DNA from: Paracoccaceae bacterium
GTDB taxonomy: Bacteria; Pseudomonadota; Alphaproteobacteria; Rhodobacterales; Rhodobacteraceae
Reading direction: 5' to 3'
DNA: 16,087 bases
Assembly: GCA_016764835.1 (NCBI GenBank)
Contig: JAESRD010000219.1
Coordinates: forward strand, 1 to 16,087
Part shown: in pieces, positions 1 to 7,874 of the stretch
Layout of the letters: every line of letters begins with the position of its first letter
Numbering within the stretch: position 1 is the first letter of the stretch
Program-made: the position numbers and the translations under genes
Notes under the pieces: model-generated
The model's input: only the letters and a program-made list of their open reading frames with translations
The model's database searches: none
Told to the model about the DNA's origin: nothing

Positions 1-818
1 CAAGCCAAGCAAAAAGCCCGGATCAATGCCTATAATGAGCTGGCTGCCAGTCAGAGCGTGACAAGATCGGCCGCGCCCAGATCATCATCCCCAATGGCCA
101 ACGTTTGGGCAATAAGGTGATCGAGGTTGAGAACCTGACAAAAGCCATGGGCGACAAGCTCTTAATCGAAGACCTCAGCTTTGATCTGCCGCCGGGCGGG
201 ATTGTCGGCGTTATCGGGCCTAACGGCGCCGGTAAATCGACCCTGTTCTCTATGCTCACCGGTCAAGCCGAGCCAGATAGCGGCACGATTTCGCTCGGCG
301 ACACCGTGCAGCTGTCCTTCGTTGACCAGTCGCGTGACGCGCTGACAGCCGATGCCACTGTCTGGGAAGAAATCTCAGGCGGGGCCGAGCTGATTGAGCT
401 GGGCGATGCCTCAATGAACTCACGCGCCTATTGCTCGGCCTTTAACTTCAAAGGCGGTGATCAGCAAAAGAAGGTTGGTCAGCTGTCTGGCGGCGAGCGT
501 AACCGGGTGCATATGGCCAAGCTGCTCAAAAGCGGCGGCAATGTCCTGCTGCTCGATGAGCCGACCAATGATCTTGATGTTGAAACCCTGCGTGCGCTCG
601 AGGACGCTCTGGTCGATTTCGCCGGTTGCGCCGTCGTCATCTCGCACGATCGTTTCTTCCTCGACCGGATCTGTACCCACATCCTCGCCTTTGAAGGCGA
701 AGCCAAGGTCGAGTGGTTCCAAGGTAATTTTGAAGATTACGAGGAAGACAAGAAGCGCCGCCTTGGTGCCGATGCCCTTGCTCCAAAACGGGTAAAGTTC
801 AAAAAGTTCGTCCGCTAG
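1..818 (+). CDS. ettA: EttA-type ABC-F translational ATPase, 3' part, with one frameshift near 57
   Basis: C-terminal half of an ABC-F protein, a soluble ATPase that binds the ribosomal E site and tunes early elongation according to energy state. The 5' end lies outside the window. Positions 1-57 read in frame 1 ([18 protein letters not shown]). The protein then continues from 63 in another frame ([18 protein letters not shown]), and one lost C after 57 would restore [11 protein letters not shown]. The second ATPase domain is complete: Walker A GPNGAGKS, signature LSGGERNR, Walker [12 protein letters not shown] and switch His in VISHDR. The tail [18 protein letters not shown] resembles the EttA C-terminus, which separates it from Uup and other ABC-F members. 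A TTG at 105 is only an apparent start created by the frameshift. A stem-loop follows at 844-866. Family assignment is firm; EttA subfamily is likely. Confidence 0.88.
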
Positions 819-843
819 TATTATTCCACCAGCAAAATATAGG

Positions 844-866
844 GCCGCCCCCTGCTTTGGGGCGGC
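844..866 (+). terminator. Stem-loop after ettA
   Basis: Perfect 8-bp GC stem (GCCGCCCC at 844-851, GGGGCGGC at 859-866) with a 7-nt loop, starting 26 nt after the ettA stop codon. No T-run follows, so it may be a weak intrinsic terminator or a 3'-end stabilising hairpin. Confidence 0.5.
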
Positions 867-987
867 TCACATTGTAAGGCACGTCGCCGCAATTGCCGAT
901 ATCGGCCCAATACTCATCACCATCGCGCCACATTCTTGCCCAATTGCGCCAGCAAACTGTTCCCATCAGAGTTGATAGGATAGTGAA

Positions 988-1194
988 ATGGGTCTTCTTC
1001 TTGTACTGGCTGGCAGCGTTCTCGGCTTCTTCGTCGCGTTGTTCGGCTACTTTGTCTTTGACCTTACCGCACTTACCGCGCTGGCCCTTTGGCTCGCCCC
1101 CGGCCCGCTGATGGCAGGCGTGGCTGTGCTGCTCTGTGTAGCAGCGCCAAACAGCAGCGACACACAAATCCCACAAGTTTCAGCGCTTGCTTAA
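988..1194 (+). CDS. Small two-helix membrane protein, unknown function
   Basis: A 68-residue protein of unrecognised family. Residues about 2-26 and 30-53 are two hydrophobic segments (GLLLVLAGSVLGFFVALFGY; LAPGPLMAGVAVLLCVAA), so it should sit in the inner membrane as a hairpin with a short polar tail. The ATG at 988 has an AGGA at 977-980 with 7-nt spacing, which supports the start. It lies alone between the ettA hairpin and the cold-shock gene, with no visible terminator before the cspA leader, so it could be co-transcribed with cspA. The antisense frame is also open but lacks protein character. Moderate confidence that it is real; no function can be assigned. Confidence 0.5.
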   Translation: MGLLLVLAGSVLGFFVALFGYFVFDLTALTALALWLAPGPLMAGVAVLLCVAAPNSSDTQIPQVSALA

Positions 1195-1215
1195 CGTAAA
1201 ATTCGTTCTTTCCCC

Positions 1216-1361
1216 TTGATTTTAGTGCGCGCCGGTCGCATATGACCCCTGCGACGTTACTTCTATCGACCACTGTTTCCTTACGGCCCAGTCCTTCGAT
1301 CGACATTGACGAGCCGATCCGCTGCACTCCGCGAGCGGGAACTACACAAGGAAGACACGTG
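1216..1361 (+). promoter_or_regulatory. Possible promoter and long 5' leader of the cold-shock gene
   Basis: A possible -35 (TTGATT, 1216-1221) and -10 (ATATGA, 1240-1245, 18-bp spacer) would give an untranslated leader of about 110 nt before the cspA start. Long leaders are typical of temperature-controlled cold-shock mRNAs. A good ribosome binding site (AAGGAAG, 1348-1354) lies just upstream of the start. The promoter boxes are weak matches and the regulatory role is inferred. Confidence 0.35.
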
Positions 1362-1568
1362 ATGGCTACTGGCACCGTGAAATGGTTTAACACTACTAAA
1401 GGCTACGGCTTTGTGGCACCCGATGGCGGATCTAAGGACGTATTCGTTCACATTTCTGCAGTTGAGCGTTCCGGCCTAACAGGCCTCAAAGACAACCAGA
1501 AGGTCACTTTTGACATTGAAGCAGGCCGTGACGGCCGCGAATCAGCGGTTAATCTGGCGCTGGTGTAA
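1362..1568 (+). CDS. cspA: Cold-shock domain protein (CspA family)
   Basis: A 68-residue single cold-shock domain, the usual length for the family. It begins [10 protein letters not shown] and carries the RNA-binding motifs RNP1 (KGYGFV) and RNP2 (VFVHISAV). Such proteins bind single-stranded RNA/DNA and act as RNA chaperones that melt mRNA structure in the cytoplasm. The start at 1362 is chosen because AAGGAAG sits 7 nt upstream and the protein then aligns with the family N-terminus. The frame is open back to 1242, but that extension is not cold-shock-like. A strong intrinsic terminator follows 25 nt after the stop. Family is certain; which csp paralog it is cannot be told from the window. 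Confidence 0.95.
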   Translation: MATGTVKWFNTTKGYGFVAPDGGSKDVFVHISAVERSGLTGLKDNQKVTFDIEAGRDGRESAVNLALV

Positions 1569-1593
1569 CTTTTAGTTACCTATAGAATTCCTA

Positions 1594-1621
1594 AGAGGGC
1601 GCGGTATTTACCGCGCCCTCT
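1594..1621. terminator. Strong, probably bidirectional terminator between cspA and dodecin
   Basis: A nearly continuous dyad: GAGGGCGCGGT (1595-1605) pairs with ACCGCGCCCTC (1610-1620) around an ATTT loop, extended by A1594-T1621. A T-run follows on the + strand (CTCTTTG) and A residues precede it, so it can serve cspA and also the convergent dodecin gene. Confidence 0.9.
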
Positions 1622-1653
1622 TTGATTCGTTACTCTAGTTTTCAAAGACTGTT

Positions 1654-1857
1654 CTAGTCTTCCAGAATAAAAGTCAGATGCAGATTAACGCGGTACTCGT
1701 CAATCTTGCCGTCTTTGATCGTCACTTTCTGATCAGAGATCCAAGCGCCGGTCAGGCCCTTGATCGTCTTGCTGGCACGTTTGATGCCCTTTTCCATAGC
1801 GTCGTCAAATGACTTTGATGAGGAGCAGATGATTTCTGTAACTTTTGCAATGGTCAT
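1654..1857 (-). CDS. Dodecin, flavin-binding storage protein
   Basis: A 67-residue protein matching the dodecin family: N-terminal KVTEIICSSSKSFDDA, then IKRASKTIKGLTGAWI and the C-terminal strand EYRVNLHLTF. Dodecins form dodecameric hollow spheres that bind flavins (FMN, riboflavin or lumichrome) between paired tryptophans, and are thought to store or buffer flavin and limit its photochemistry. Trp39 in GAWI is the expected flavin-stacking residue. The ATG at 1857 has an AGGA upstream on the minus strand. The gene lies 52 nt downstream of the esterase gene on the same strand, so it may be partly co-transcribed, and its 3' end faces the shared terminator. Confidence 0.93.
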   Translation of the reverse strand: MTIAKVTEIICSSSKSFDDAMEKGIKRASKTIKGLTGAWISDQKVTIKDGKIDEYRVNLHLTFILED

Positions 1858-1909
1858 AAATTTTCCTAAACTAGTGTTTGGTTAACCTATCGCCAGCGCG
1901 ATGCACCGT

Positions 1910-2569
1910 CTATGGCAAGCCCGCCGCCTCTTTCCCCGTTCCCAACAAGTTGATGACATGCGGACCAATATCAGCCACGATCAGCGCCACACCGGCAGCA
2001 TTAGGGTGCAGCCCGTCGCGCTGAAAATAGACCTGCCTTGCCGTGCTCAAATCGCCCCCTGTCAGTAAAGCGTCAAAGAAATAGGGATAAAGCTCGGCCC
2101 CATGCGCCAAAGCCAACGCGCCATACATCTCATCAAACGCGCGCGCGTAGTCAGCGCCATAGTTCGCCGCTGCCCGTTGCCCCAGCAACAATACCGGCAG
2201 GCCCGCTACTTCTATCTGCGCCAACATCGCATCGAGATTGGCCCGGCTCGATGCCGGATCAATGCCGCGCAAAAAATCATTACCGCCAAGCCCGAGCAGA
2301 ACGACCTCAACTTCAGGCCCCATCGCCCAGCCCAGCCGCGCCAGCCCGCCCGCCGTTGTGTCGCCCGAAACACCGCCATTGATAACTTCGGCATCTATGC
2401 CCTGATCCGCCAACCAGCGGCTCAGCTGCGGCACAAAACCGTCGCCCTGCGCCAGCCCGTAGCCCGCGATCAAACTATCGCCATATGCCAAAATAACCCG
2501 CGTCTCGGCCTGCGCCGCCGGTGCAGCAAAGCCACTGGCCAATATCACTGCCCAGCTAAGCTTGCGCAT
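1910..2569 (-). CDS. tesA: Periplasmic SGNH arylesterase / acyl-CoA thioesterase I family (TesA-like)
   Basis: A 219-residue GDSL/SGNH hydrolase. It has a signal peptide (MRKLSWAVILASGFAAPAAQA, cleavage about 21/22) and should act in the periplasm on acyl esters, lysophospholipids or thioesters. Catalytic blocks are all present: GDSL with Ser32, GGVSGD (Gly block, 65-70), GGND with Asn97, and DGLHP with Asp185 and His188. The start at 2569 was chosen because it begins the signal peptide; the frame is open much further upstream, antisense to the ABC gene, and lacks sense there. It is divergent from the ABC operon with about 52 nt between starts. The same tesA / ybbA-ybbP arrangement is known in E. 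coli, which supports the assignment. Substrate is not determined by sequence. Confidence 0.93.
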   Translation of the reverse strand: MRKLSWAVILASGFAAPAAQAETRVILAYGDSLIAGYGLAQGDGFVPQLSRWLADQGIDAEVINGGVSGDTTAGGLARLGWAMGPEVEVVLLGLGGNDFLRGIDPASSRANLDAMLAQIEVAGLPVLLLGQRAAANYGADYARAFDEMYGALALAHGAELYPYFFDALLTGGDLSTARQVYFQRDGLHPNAAGVALIVADIGPHVINLLGTGKEAAGLP

Positions 2570-2621
2570 CGCCCGCCCTGCCCCATATCCATAGAGTGCC
2601 CTTACCCGCCGGAGAACCCCT

Positions 2622-3326
2622 ATGCCGAACCCCGCCCCGCAGCCTAGCCTCGCGTTATCACTCAGCGATGTCTCTTTGTCATTGGAAGGCAATGCTGGCC
2701 GCGTTGATATCTTGCACAATATCTCGCTTGATGTGGCGGCTGGTGAAACCTTGGGGCTGATTGGGCCGAGCGGGTCTGGCAAATCATCTCTCCTGATGTT
2801 GATGGGCGGGCTTGAGCGCGCCACTGGCGGCAAGATCATGGCGCTTGGCCAAGACCTGACAGATATGGACGAAGACGGGCTCGCCCGGTTTCGCTCTGCC
2901 AATATGGGGGTGGTTTTCCAATCCTTCCACCTAATTCCGACCATGACCGCCCTAGAAAACGTAGCCACCCCACTAGAGCTGGCCGGAATATCCGACGCTT
3001 TCGCCCGCGCCGAAGCCGAGCTAGAGGCTGTCGGCCTCAGCCACAGGTCCGATCATTACCCCGGCCAACTCTCAGGCGGCGAGCAGCAGCGCGTGGCTTT
3101 GGCGCGGGCTTTGGTGGCGCGACCCAAGATCCTGCTGGCCGATGAGCCAACCGGCAATCTTGATGCCAGCAATGGGGCCGCGATCGTCGATTTACTGTTT
3201 GACCTCAGCGAAAAGCACCAAGCCACATTAGTGCTGGTCACCCATTCCGCCGAGTTGGCCGCCCGCTGCAGCCGTATTGTTAGCCTCAATGATGGCCGGA
3301 TCGACACAACAGGGGCCGCGCCGTGA
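2622..3326 (+). CDS. ybbA: ABC transporter ATP-binding protein (YbbA/LolD type)
   Basis: A 234-residue ATPase of the MacB/LolD/YbbA class that powers FtsX-type permeases. Motifs: Walker A GPSGSGKS (48-55), Q-loop Gln100 in VVFQSF, signature LSGGEQQR (150-157), Walker B and D-loop DEPTGNLD (174-181), switch His208 in VTHS. GGAGAA just upstream supports the ATG at 2622. Its stop overlaps the permease start by 4 nt (GTGA), indicating translational coupling. Gene order with the divergent esterase matches YbbA rather than LolD. The E. coli pair has been associated with export or membrane-lipid functions, but the substrate is unsettled. Confidence 0.93.
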   Translation: MPNPAPQPSLALSLSDVSLSLEGNAGRVDILHNISLDVAAGETLGLIGPSGSGKSSLLMLMGGLERATGGKIMALGQDLTDMDEDGLARFRSANMGVVFQSFHLIPTMTALENVATPLELAGISDAFARAEAELEAVGLSHRSDHYPGQLSGGEQQRVALARALVARPKILLADEPTGNLDASNGAAIVDLLFDLSEKHQATLVLVTHSAELAARCSRIVSLNDGRIDTTGAAP

Positions 3327-4695
3327 GCGCCCGCCTCGCGGCCCGGTTTGCCCGGCGTGAGCTGCGCGGCGGCATCTCCGGCTTCTACATCTTCCTCATC
3401 TGCCTGACGCTCGGCGTCGCCGCCATTGCCGCCGTCGGCACTGTGCGGTCGGCCATCACCGCCGGGCTCGCGCGCGAAGGTGCCTCAATGCTCGGCGGCG
3501 ATGCCCAGATCGAGTTCACTTACCGCTTTGCCCGCCAAGACGAGCTAGACTGGATGGATGCCACCGCCGCGCGCCGCTCCGAAGTTGTCGATTTCCGCTC
3601 CATGGCAGTCGTCGGCAGTGGCACGTCAGCTGACCGCGCCCTGACCCAAGTGCGCGCCGTAGACAGCCTCTACCCCCTGATCGGCGCGGTTGAGCTGTCG
3701 CCCGACATGCCGCTCGACACCGCCTTTGCTGGCAGCGGCGGCCTGCCCGGCGCCGTCATGGAGCAGCTGCTGGCCGACCGCTTGGCCCTCGCCCCCGGCG
3801 ACAGCTTTCATCTTGGCGAACAAGAGTTCATCCTCAGCGCGATTCTGACGCGTTATCCCGATAATACCGCCGGTGGTTTCGGCCTCGGCCCGCGCACAAT
3901 CTTGCGGCGTACAGACCTGGAAGATTCCGGCCTGATCACCGAAGGCACATTGTTTTCAACACTCTACCGCATATCTCTGCCACCCGGCACTAACATTGAA
4001 ACCGTCAAAGATGCCGCCGAAGCTCGGTTTGGCCAATCTGGCATGCGCTGGCGCGATGCGCGCCAAGGTGCCGGCGGTGCCGCCCGGTTTGTCGACCGTC
4101 TCGGCGCTTTTCTGGTGCTGATGGGCTTGGCCGGACTGGCTGTTGGCGGCGTCGGCGTCTCGGCCGCCGTGCGCGCTTATTTGGCCTCCAAAACCAGCAC
4201 CATCGCCACTCTGCGCACGCTGGGTGCCACGCGCAACACCGTGTTCCTAACTTACCTGTTCCAGATCGGCGCGCTCACAATCGTCGGCGTCGCCCTCGGC
4301 CTCGTGCTCGGCGCAGGCCTGCCGCTGCTGCTGGCCCCGCTGATCACCGCACAGCTGCCAATCCCCGCCGAATTTGCCCTCTACCCGGCTCCCCTAGCCG
4401 AAGCTGCCCTCTACGGCCTCCTCACCGCGCTGATTTTCACCCTCTGGCCCCTCGCCCGCACCGAAGAGGTCCGCGCCGCCAGCCTGTTTCGCGACGCATT
4501 CGCCGCCGGAAACCTGCTGCCGCGCCCGCGCTATGTGGTCGCCACCGCCCTGCTGCTGGCTATCTTGCTCGGCGCTGCGGTTTGGTTCTCAGGCACGGCG
4601 TTCTTAACCCTCTGGACAGCAGGCGGCATCGCCATTGCCCTGCTGGCATTGGTCCTCACCGCCGCCCTCGCCCGCCTCATCGCCCGTAAATCTGC
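3323..4695 (+). CDS. ybbP: FtsX-type ABC permease (YbbP-like), N-terminal part, frameshifted
   Basis: First 457 codons of a permease that would be about 841 residues if intact, the usual size for YbbP-like proteins. It starts at a GTG overlapping the ATPase stop. A first transmembrane helix (about residues 21-43) is followed by a periplasmic domain. Then comes a block of helices from about residue 257 containing the FtsX-type motif (VRAYLASKTSTIATLRTLGA) and a further run of helices to about 450. The conserved frame breaks near 4695: GCCGC probably was GCCCGC (…ARKSA-RISRGRPALRLAL). In the broken frame translation continues to 4870 with meaningless sequence. The protein continues in the next feature. 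One missing C explains it completely; true pseudogenisation is possible but no other damage is seen. Confidence 0.88.
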
Positions 4696-5847
4696 CGCAT
4701 CAGCCGTGGCCGCCCGGCCCTGCGCCTCGCGCTTGGTGCCATCAGCGCCCGCGGCGGCGAGACCACAAGCACGGTGCTCTCACTGGGCCTCGGCCTCGCC
4801 GTGCTCGCCGCCGTTGGCCAGATCGACGGCAATATCCGCCGCGCCATCAGCGAAGACCTGCCCGACATAGCGCCGTCCTACTTCTTCATCGACATCCAAA
4901 CCGACCAAATGGAAGGTTTCCGCACCCGGCTCGATGATGATCCCGCCGTCAGCCGCGTAGACGCCGCGCCAATGTTGCGCGGCATTATCACCCAAGTAAA
5001 CGGCATCCCCGCCGCTGAGTTTGGCCGCCATTGGGTGCTGGCAAATGACCGTGGCATCACCTACGCCGCCACCCCACCGGATGGCACAATCATCACCGCG
5101 GGCGACTGGTGGGCGGAGGATTATACCGGCCCGCCGCTGATCAGCTTCGCCCGCGAAGAGGCCGAGGAAATCGGCCTCAAGCTAGGTGACACACTCGTCG
5201 TCAATGTCCTTGGCCGCGATATCGAAGCCACGATTGCCAATTTTCGTGAGGTTAATTTTCAATCGGTCGGTATCGGCTTTGTCATCCTGATGAACCCGGC
5301 CGCCGTTGCAGGCGCGCCGCATAGCTGGATATCAACCGTCTATGCCGAAGAAGAGGCCGAGGCCGCAATCCTGCGTGATCTGGCCAATGCCTACCCAAAC
5401 ATCACCGCCATTCGCATTCGCGACGCAGTAAACGAGATTGCCCGCATTGTTGGCGGCATCGCCACAGCCACGCGCTACGGCGCTGGCGTGACGCTGCTAA
5501 CCGGCTTTTTCGTGCTGATCGGGGCTGCGGCCACTGGCGAGCGGGCGCGCACCTATGAGGCGGCAGTGCTCAAAACACTCGGCGCATCGCGGGCGCAAAT
5601 CTTGGGCAGCTTTGCCCTGCGCGCGGCGCTTCTGGGCCTCGTCGCCGGGCTGGTGGCCCTAGCCGCGGGCATTGCCGGCGGCTGGGCGGTCACTGTGTTT
5701 ATGATGGAAAGCGATTTCGTCCCGATCTGGAACTCGGCCTTGGCGATTATCATCGGCGGGGTTGGCGCCACGCTCACCGCCGGGCTGGTCTTTGCCCTGC
5801 GCCCCCTAGCGGCGCGCCCGGCACAAGTGCTAAGAGCCCAGGAATGA
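4696..5847 (+). CDS. ybbP: FtsX-type ABC permease (YbbP-like), C-terminal part
   Basis: The rest of the permease, in the frame one base back from the first part. It begins RISRGRPALRLALGAISARG, passes through a helix (STVLSLGLGLAVLAAVGQI), a second large periplasmic domain, and the final FtsX core. That core has helices at VTLLTGFFVLIGAAATG, LLGLVAGLVALAAGIAGGWA and LAIIIGGVGATLTAGLVFAL, with the coupling motif RTYEAAVLKTLGASRAQIL. An internal ATG near 4774 could be mistaken for a start. The stop overlaps the next gene by an ATGA, so the third gene is translationally coupled. The complete duplicated-FtsX layout supports an intact gene in the real genome. Confidence 0.88.
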   Translation, partial: RISRGRPALRLALGAISARGGETTSTVLSLGLGLAVLAAVGQIDGNIRRAISEDLPDIAPSYFFIDIQTDQMEGFRTRLDDDPAVSRVDAAPMLRGIITQVNGIPAAEFGRHWVLANDRGITYAATPPDGTIITAGDWWAEDYTGPPLISFAREEAEEIGLKLGDTLVVNVLGRDIEATIANFREVNFQSVGIGFVILMNPAAVAGAPHSWISTVYAEEEAEAAILRDLANAYPNITAIRIRDAVNEIARIVGGIATATRYGAGVTLLTGFFVLIGAAATGERARTYEAAVLKTLGASRAQILGSFALRAALLGLVAGLVALAAGIAGGWAVTVFMMESDFVPIWNSALAIIIGGVGATLTAGLVFALRPLAARPAQVLRAQE

Positions 5848-6374
5848 ATGACCCGCAGTTCTTTGGCTATGGCAGCCTCGTCAACACCGCAACCCATGTC
5901 TACGCCAACCCTGTCGCCGCGCAGCTAAACGGCTGGCGGCGCAATTGGTGTGATATTGACGCCCACCCGACAGCGCTTTTGTCGGTCGAGCCTGCGGACG
6001 GCCATATCCTTGGCCTTTGCGCCCAAGTGCCCGGCGGCGACTGGGCCGCCCTTGATGCCCGCGAAAGCGGCTATGGCCGGGTGGATACAACCGCGCTGAT
6101 CGCCCAACAGCCCGTGGCAGGCATAGCCACATACCAAGTCGCGCCTCACACGCATCGGGGCTTTGATAAACCGATATTGCTCAGCTACTTAGATGTCGTC
6201 ATCCAAGGTTTCTTGCAGATATATGGCCATGCAGGTGCGGCGCATTTCTTTGCCAGCACCGCCGGATGGAACCGCCCCGTGCTCGATGACCGCGCAGCCC
6301 CGCGCTACCCGCGCGCTCAGCAGCTAACAGCGGTTGAGCGGCGCGAGGTTGATGCCGGGTTGGCAAAAATCTAA
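5844..6374 (+). CDS. Gamma-glutamylcyclotransferase-like protein (GGCT/AIG2 fold)
   Basis: A 176-residue cytoplasmic protein with the GGCT fold signature FGYGSL (residues 7-12) and the downstream LDARESGYGRV block, where Glu74 occupies the position of the general acid/base of this family. Relatives release 5-oxoproline from gamma-glutamyl amines or peptides, but many bacterial members are uncharacterised, so the substrate is unknown. Its ATG overlaps the permease stop (ATGA), making it the last gene of a three-gene coupled operon. Only one nucleotide separates its stop from the convergent gltX stop, so there is no room for a private terminator. Confidence 0.85.
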   Translation: MNDPQFFGYGSLVNTATHVYANPVAAQLNGWRRNWCDIDAHPTALLSVEPADGHILGLCAQVPGGDWAALDARESGYGRVDTTALIAQQPVAGIATYQVAPHTHRGFDKPILLSYLDVVIQGFLQIYGHAGAAHFFASTAGWNRPVLDDRAAPRYPRAQQLTAVERREVDAGLAKI

Positions 6375-6375
6375 G

Positions 6376-7701
6376 CTAGCCCTTTGGCGCGGGCTTGGCC
6401 TGCAATAGCGGCATAACCCCGGCCATCTCTGGCCCCCGCGCCTTACCGGTCACAGCCAAACGCAGCGGCATAAACAACCCGCGGCCCTTGCGCCCGGTGG
6501 CAGCCTTCACCTCTTTGGTCCAGCTGCTCCACGTGTCGGCGTCGTAAGGCGCATCTGGCAGCAGGCTCAGCGCTTCTTTAACAAAATCAGCGTCTTCGTC
6601 GGCATATGTGCCCGCATCTGCCTTGGCAAACACCTGCCACCAAACCGACAGGTCAGCCAATGTATCAACATTTTCATGCACAGCGCCCCAGAAACGCGCC
6701 GCCAGCGCATCTGGCACGCCAGCAGCGGCCACATGTTCGGCCACTTGGCTCAGCTCAAGACCGGCCAAATAGCGCGCAGTGAGCGGGCCAAGGTCGGCGG
6801 CGTCAAACTTGGTTGGCGCTGCGCCAAAGCTCGACAGCTTAAAGCCGCCCACGACCTGCGCCACGCTGGTTTGCAACTCCATCGGGTCTGATGAGCCCAA
6901 CCGGGCCATCATGCTCAAAATCGCCATTGGCTCAATGCCTTGCTCGCGCAGATCACGCAGCGACAGAGTGCCGAGCCGTTTGGACAACGCCTCGCCTTGC
7001 GGCCCGGTCAGCAGCGAATGGTGGGCAAAGCTGGGCACCGTGCCGCCAAGTGCTGTGATAATCTGTATCTGCGTCGCCGTGTTGGTCACATGGTCTGAGC
7101 CGCGCACCACATTCGTGATGCCCATCTCGGTGTCATCGACCACCGAGGCGATAGTATACAGCATCTGCCCGCTGGCCTTGATCAGCACAGGGTCAGACAC
7201 GCTGGCCGCATCAATTGAGATGTCACCGAGAATACCGTCATTCCACTCGATCCGCTCACGGTCGAGCTTGAACCGCCAATGGCCACCGCGCTCAGCCCGC
7301 AAAGTGTCCTTCTCGGCCTCGCTCAGCTCAAGTGCGGCGCGGTCATAGACCGGCGGCTTGCCCATATTCAGCTGCTTCTTGCGCTTGAGGTCCAGCTCAA
7401 CGGGGGTCTCAAAACACTCATAAAGCCGACCATTATCAATCAATGCCTGCTTGGCCGCTTGGTAGCGCGCCAGCCGGGTTGATTGCCGCTCTTCGCGGTC
7501 CCATTCAAGGCCCAACCAAGTCAGATCATCGCGAATACCGTCGATATATTCGTCCTTGGAACGCGCGGCATCAGTATCATCAATGCGCAAAACAAACGTC
7601 CCGCCTGATTGGCGCGCAATCGCATAGTTGAACAATGCGGCGCGTAGGTTGCCAATATGTAGCCAGCCAGTCGGCGAAGGGGCGAAACGGGTCGTTGTCA
7701 T
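6376..7701 (-). CDS. gltX: Glutamate--tRNA ligase
   Basis: A 441-residue class I aminoacyl-tRNA synthetase that charges tRNA with glutamate in the cytoplasm. The HIGH motif is HIGN (15-18, within RFAPSPTGWLHIGNLRAA) and the KMSKS-type loop is ALSKR (238-242). The conserved VVRGSDHVTNTATQ block lies near 198-211, and an alpha-helical anticodon-binding region makes up the C-terminal third. The length is at the short end for GltX. Rhodobacterales often carry two gltX genes and this resembles the shorter type, so it could be the second paralog acting on tRNA-Gln; the sequence alone does not decide. AGGAGA lies upstream of the ATG at 7701. It is divergent from the sugar kinase. Confidence 0.95.
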   Translation of the reverse strand: MTTTRFAPSPTGWLHIGNLRAALFNYAIARQSGGTFVLRIDDTDAARSKDEYIDGIRDDLTWLGLEWDREERQSTRLARYQAAKQALIDNGRLYECFETPVELDLKRKKQLNMGKPPVYDRAALELSEAEKDTLRAERGGHWRFKLDRERIEWNDGILGDISIDAASVSDPVLIKASGQMLYTIASVVDDTEMGITNVVRGSDHVTNTATQIQIITALGGTVPSFAHHSLLTGPQGEALSKRLGTLSLRDLREQGIEPMAILSMMARLGSSDPMELQTSVAQVVGGFKLSSFGAAPTKFDAADLGPLTARYLAGLELSQVAEHVAAAGVPDALAARFWGAVHENVDTLADLSVWWQVFAKADAGTYADEDADFVKEALSLLPDAPYDADTWSSWTKEVKAATGRKGRGLFMPLRLAVTGKARGPEMAGVMPLLQAKPAPKG

Positions 7702-7874
7702 AGCATTCTCCTGTTGGGCCCGGGCCTGTCATACCTGCCAAGGTTTGTCCATATCGGCCACAGATGCCCGCCAAGATGCGACAGATCAACTCTCCTGATG
7801 CGAGCGCTAACATTTTGCGTTGCATCCCGGCCCGCTGAGAGGCACTCTTTGTGCCTAAACCGCCGGAGAAGCCC

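Noticed and set aside
799..1176. Minus-strand open frame over the ettA terminator and the small membrane gene
   Set aside because: It crosses the ettA hairpin and has a Trp/Cys-rich, non-protein-like translation; the plus-strand membrane ORF is better supported.
1242..1361. Upstream start for the cold-shock protein
   Set aside because: The extension is not like the family, and a strong ribosome binding site sits before the ATG at 1362.
2102..2647. Plus-strand open frame antisense to the esterase
   Set aside because: Arg/Pro/Gln-rich composition typical of antisense frames in GC-rich DNA; no ribosome binding site.
1910..2968. Longer 352-residue version of the esterase gene
   Set aside because: The extra N-terminus is antisense to the ABC ATPase gene and lies before a proper signal peptide beginning at 2569.
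7717..7726. 10-bp palindrome GGCCCGGGCC near the gltX start
   Set aside because: Contiguous GC palindromes of this size occur easily in GC-rich DNA; no spacer, T-run or second copy suggests a function.
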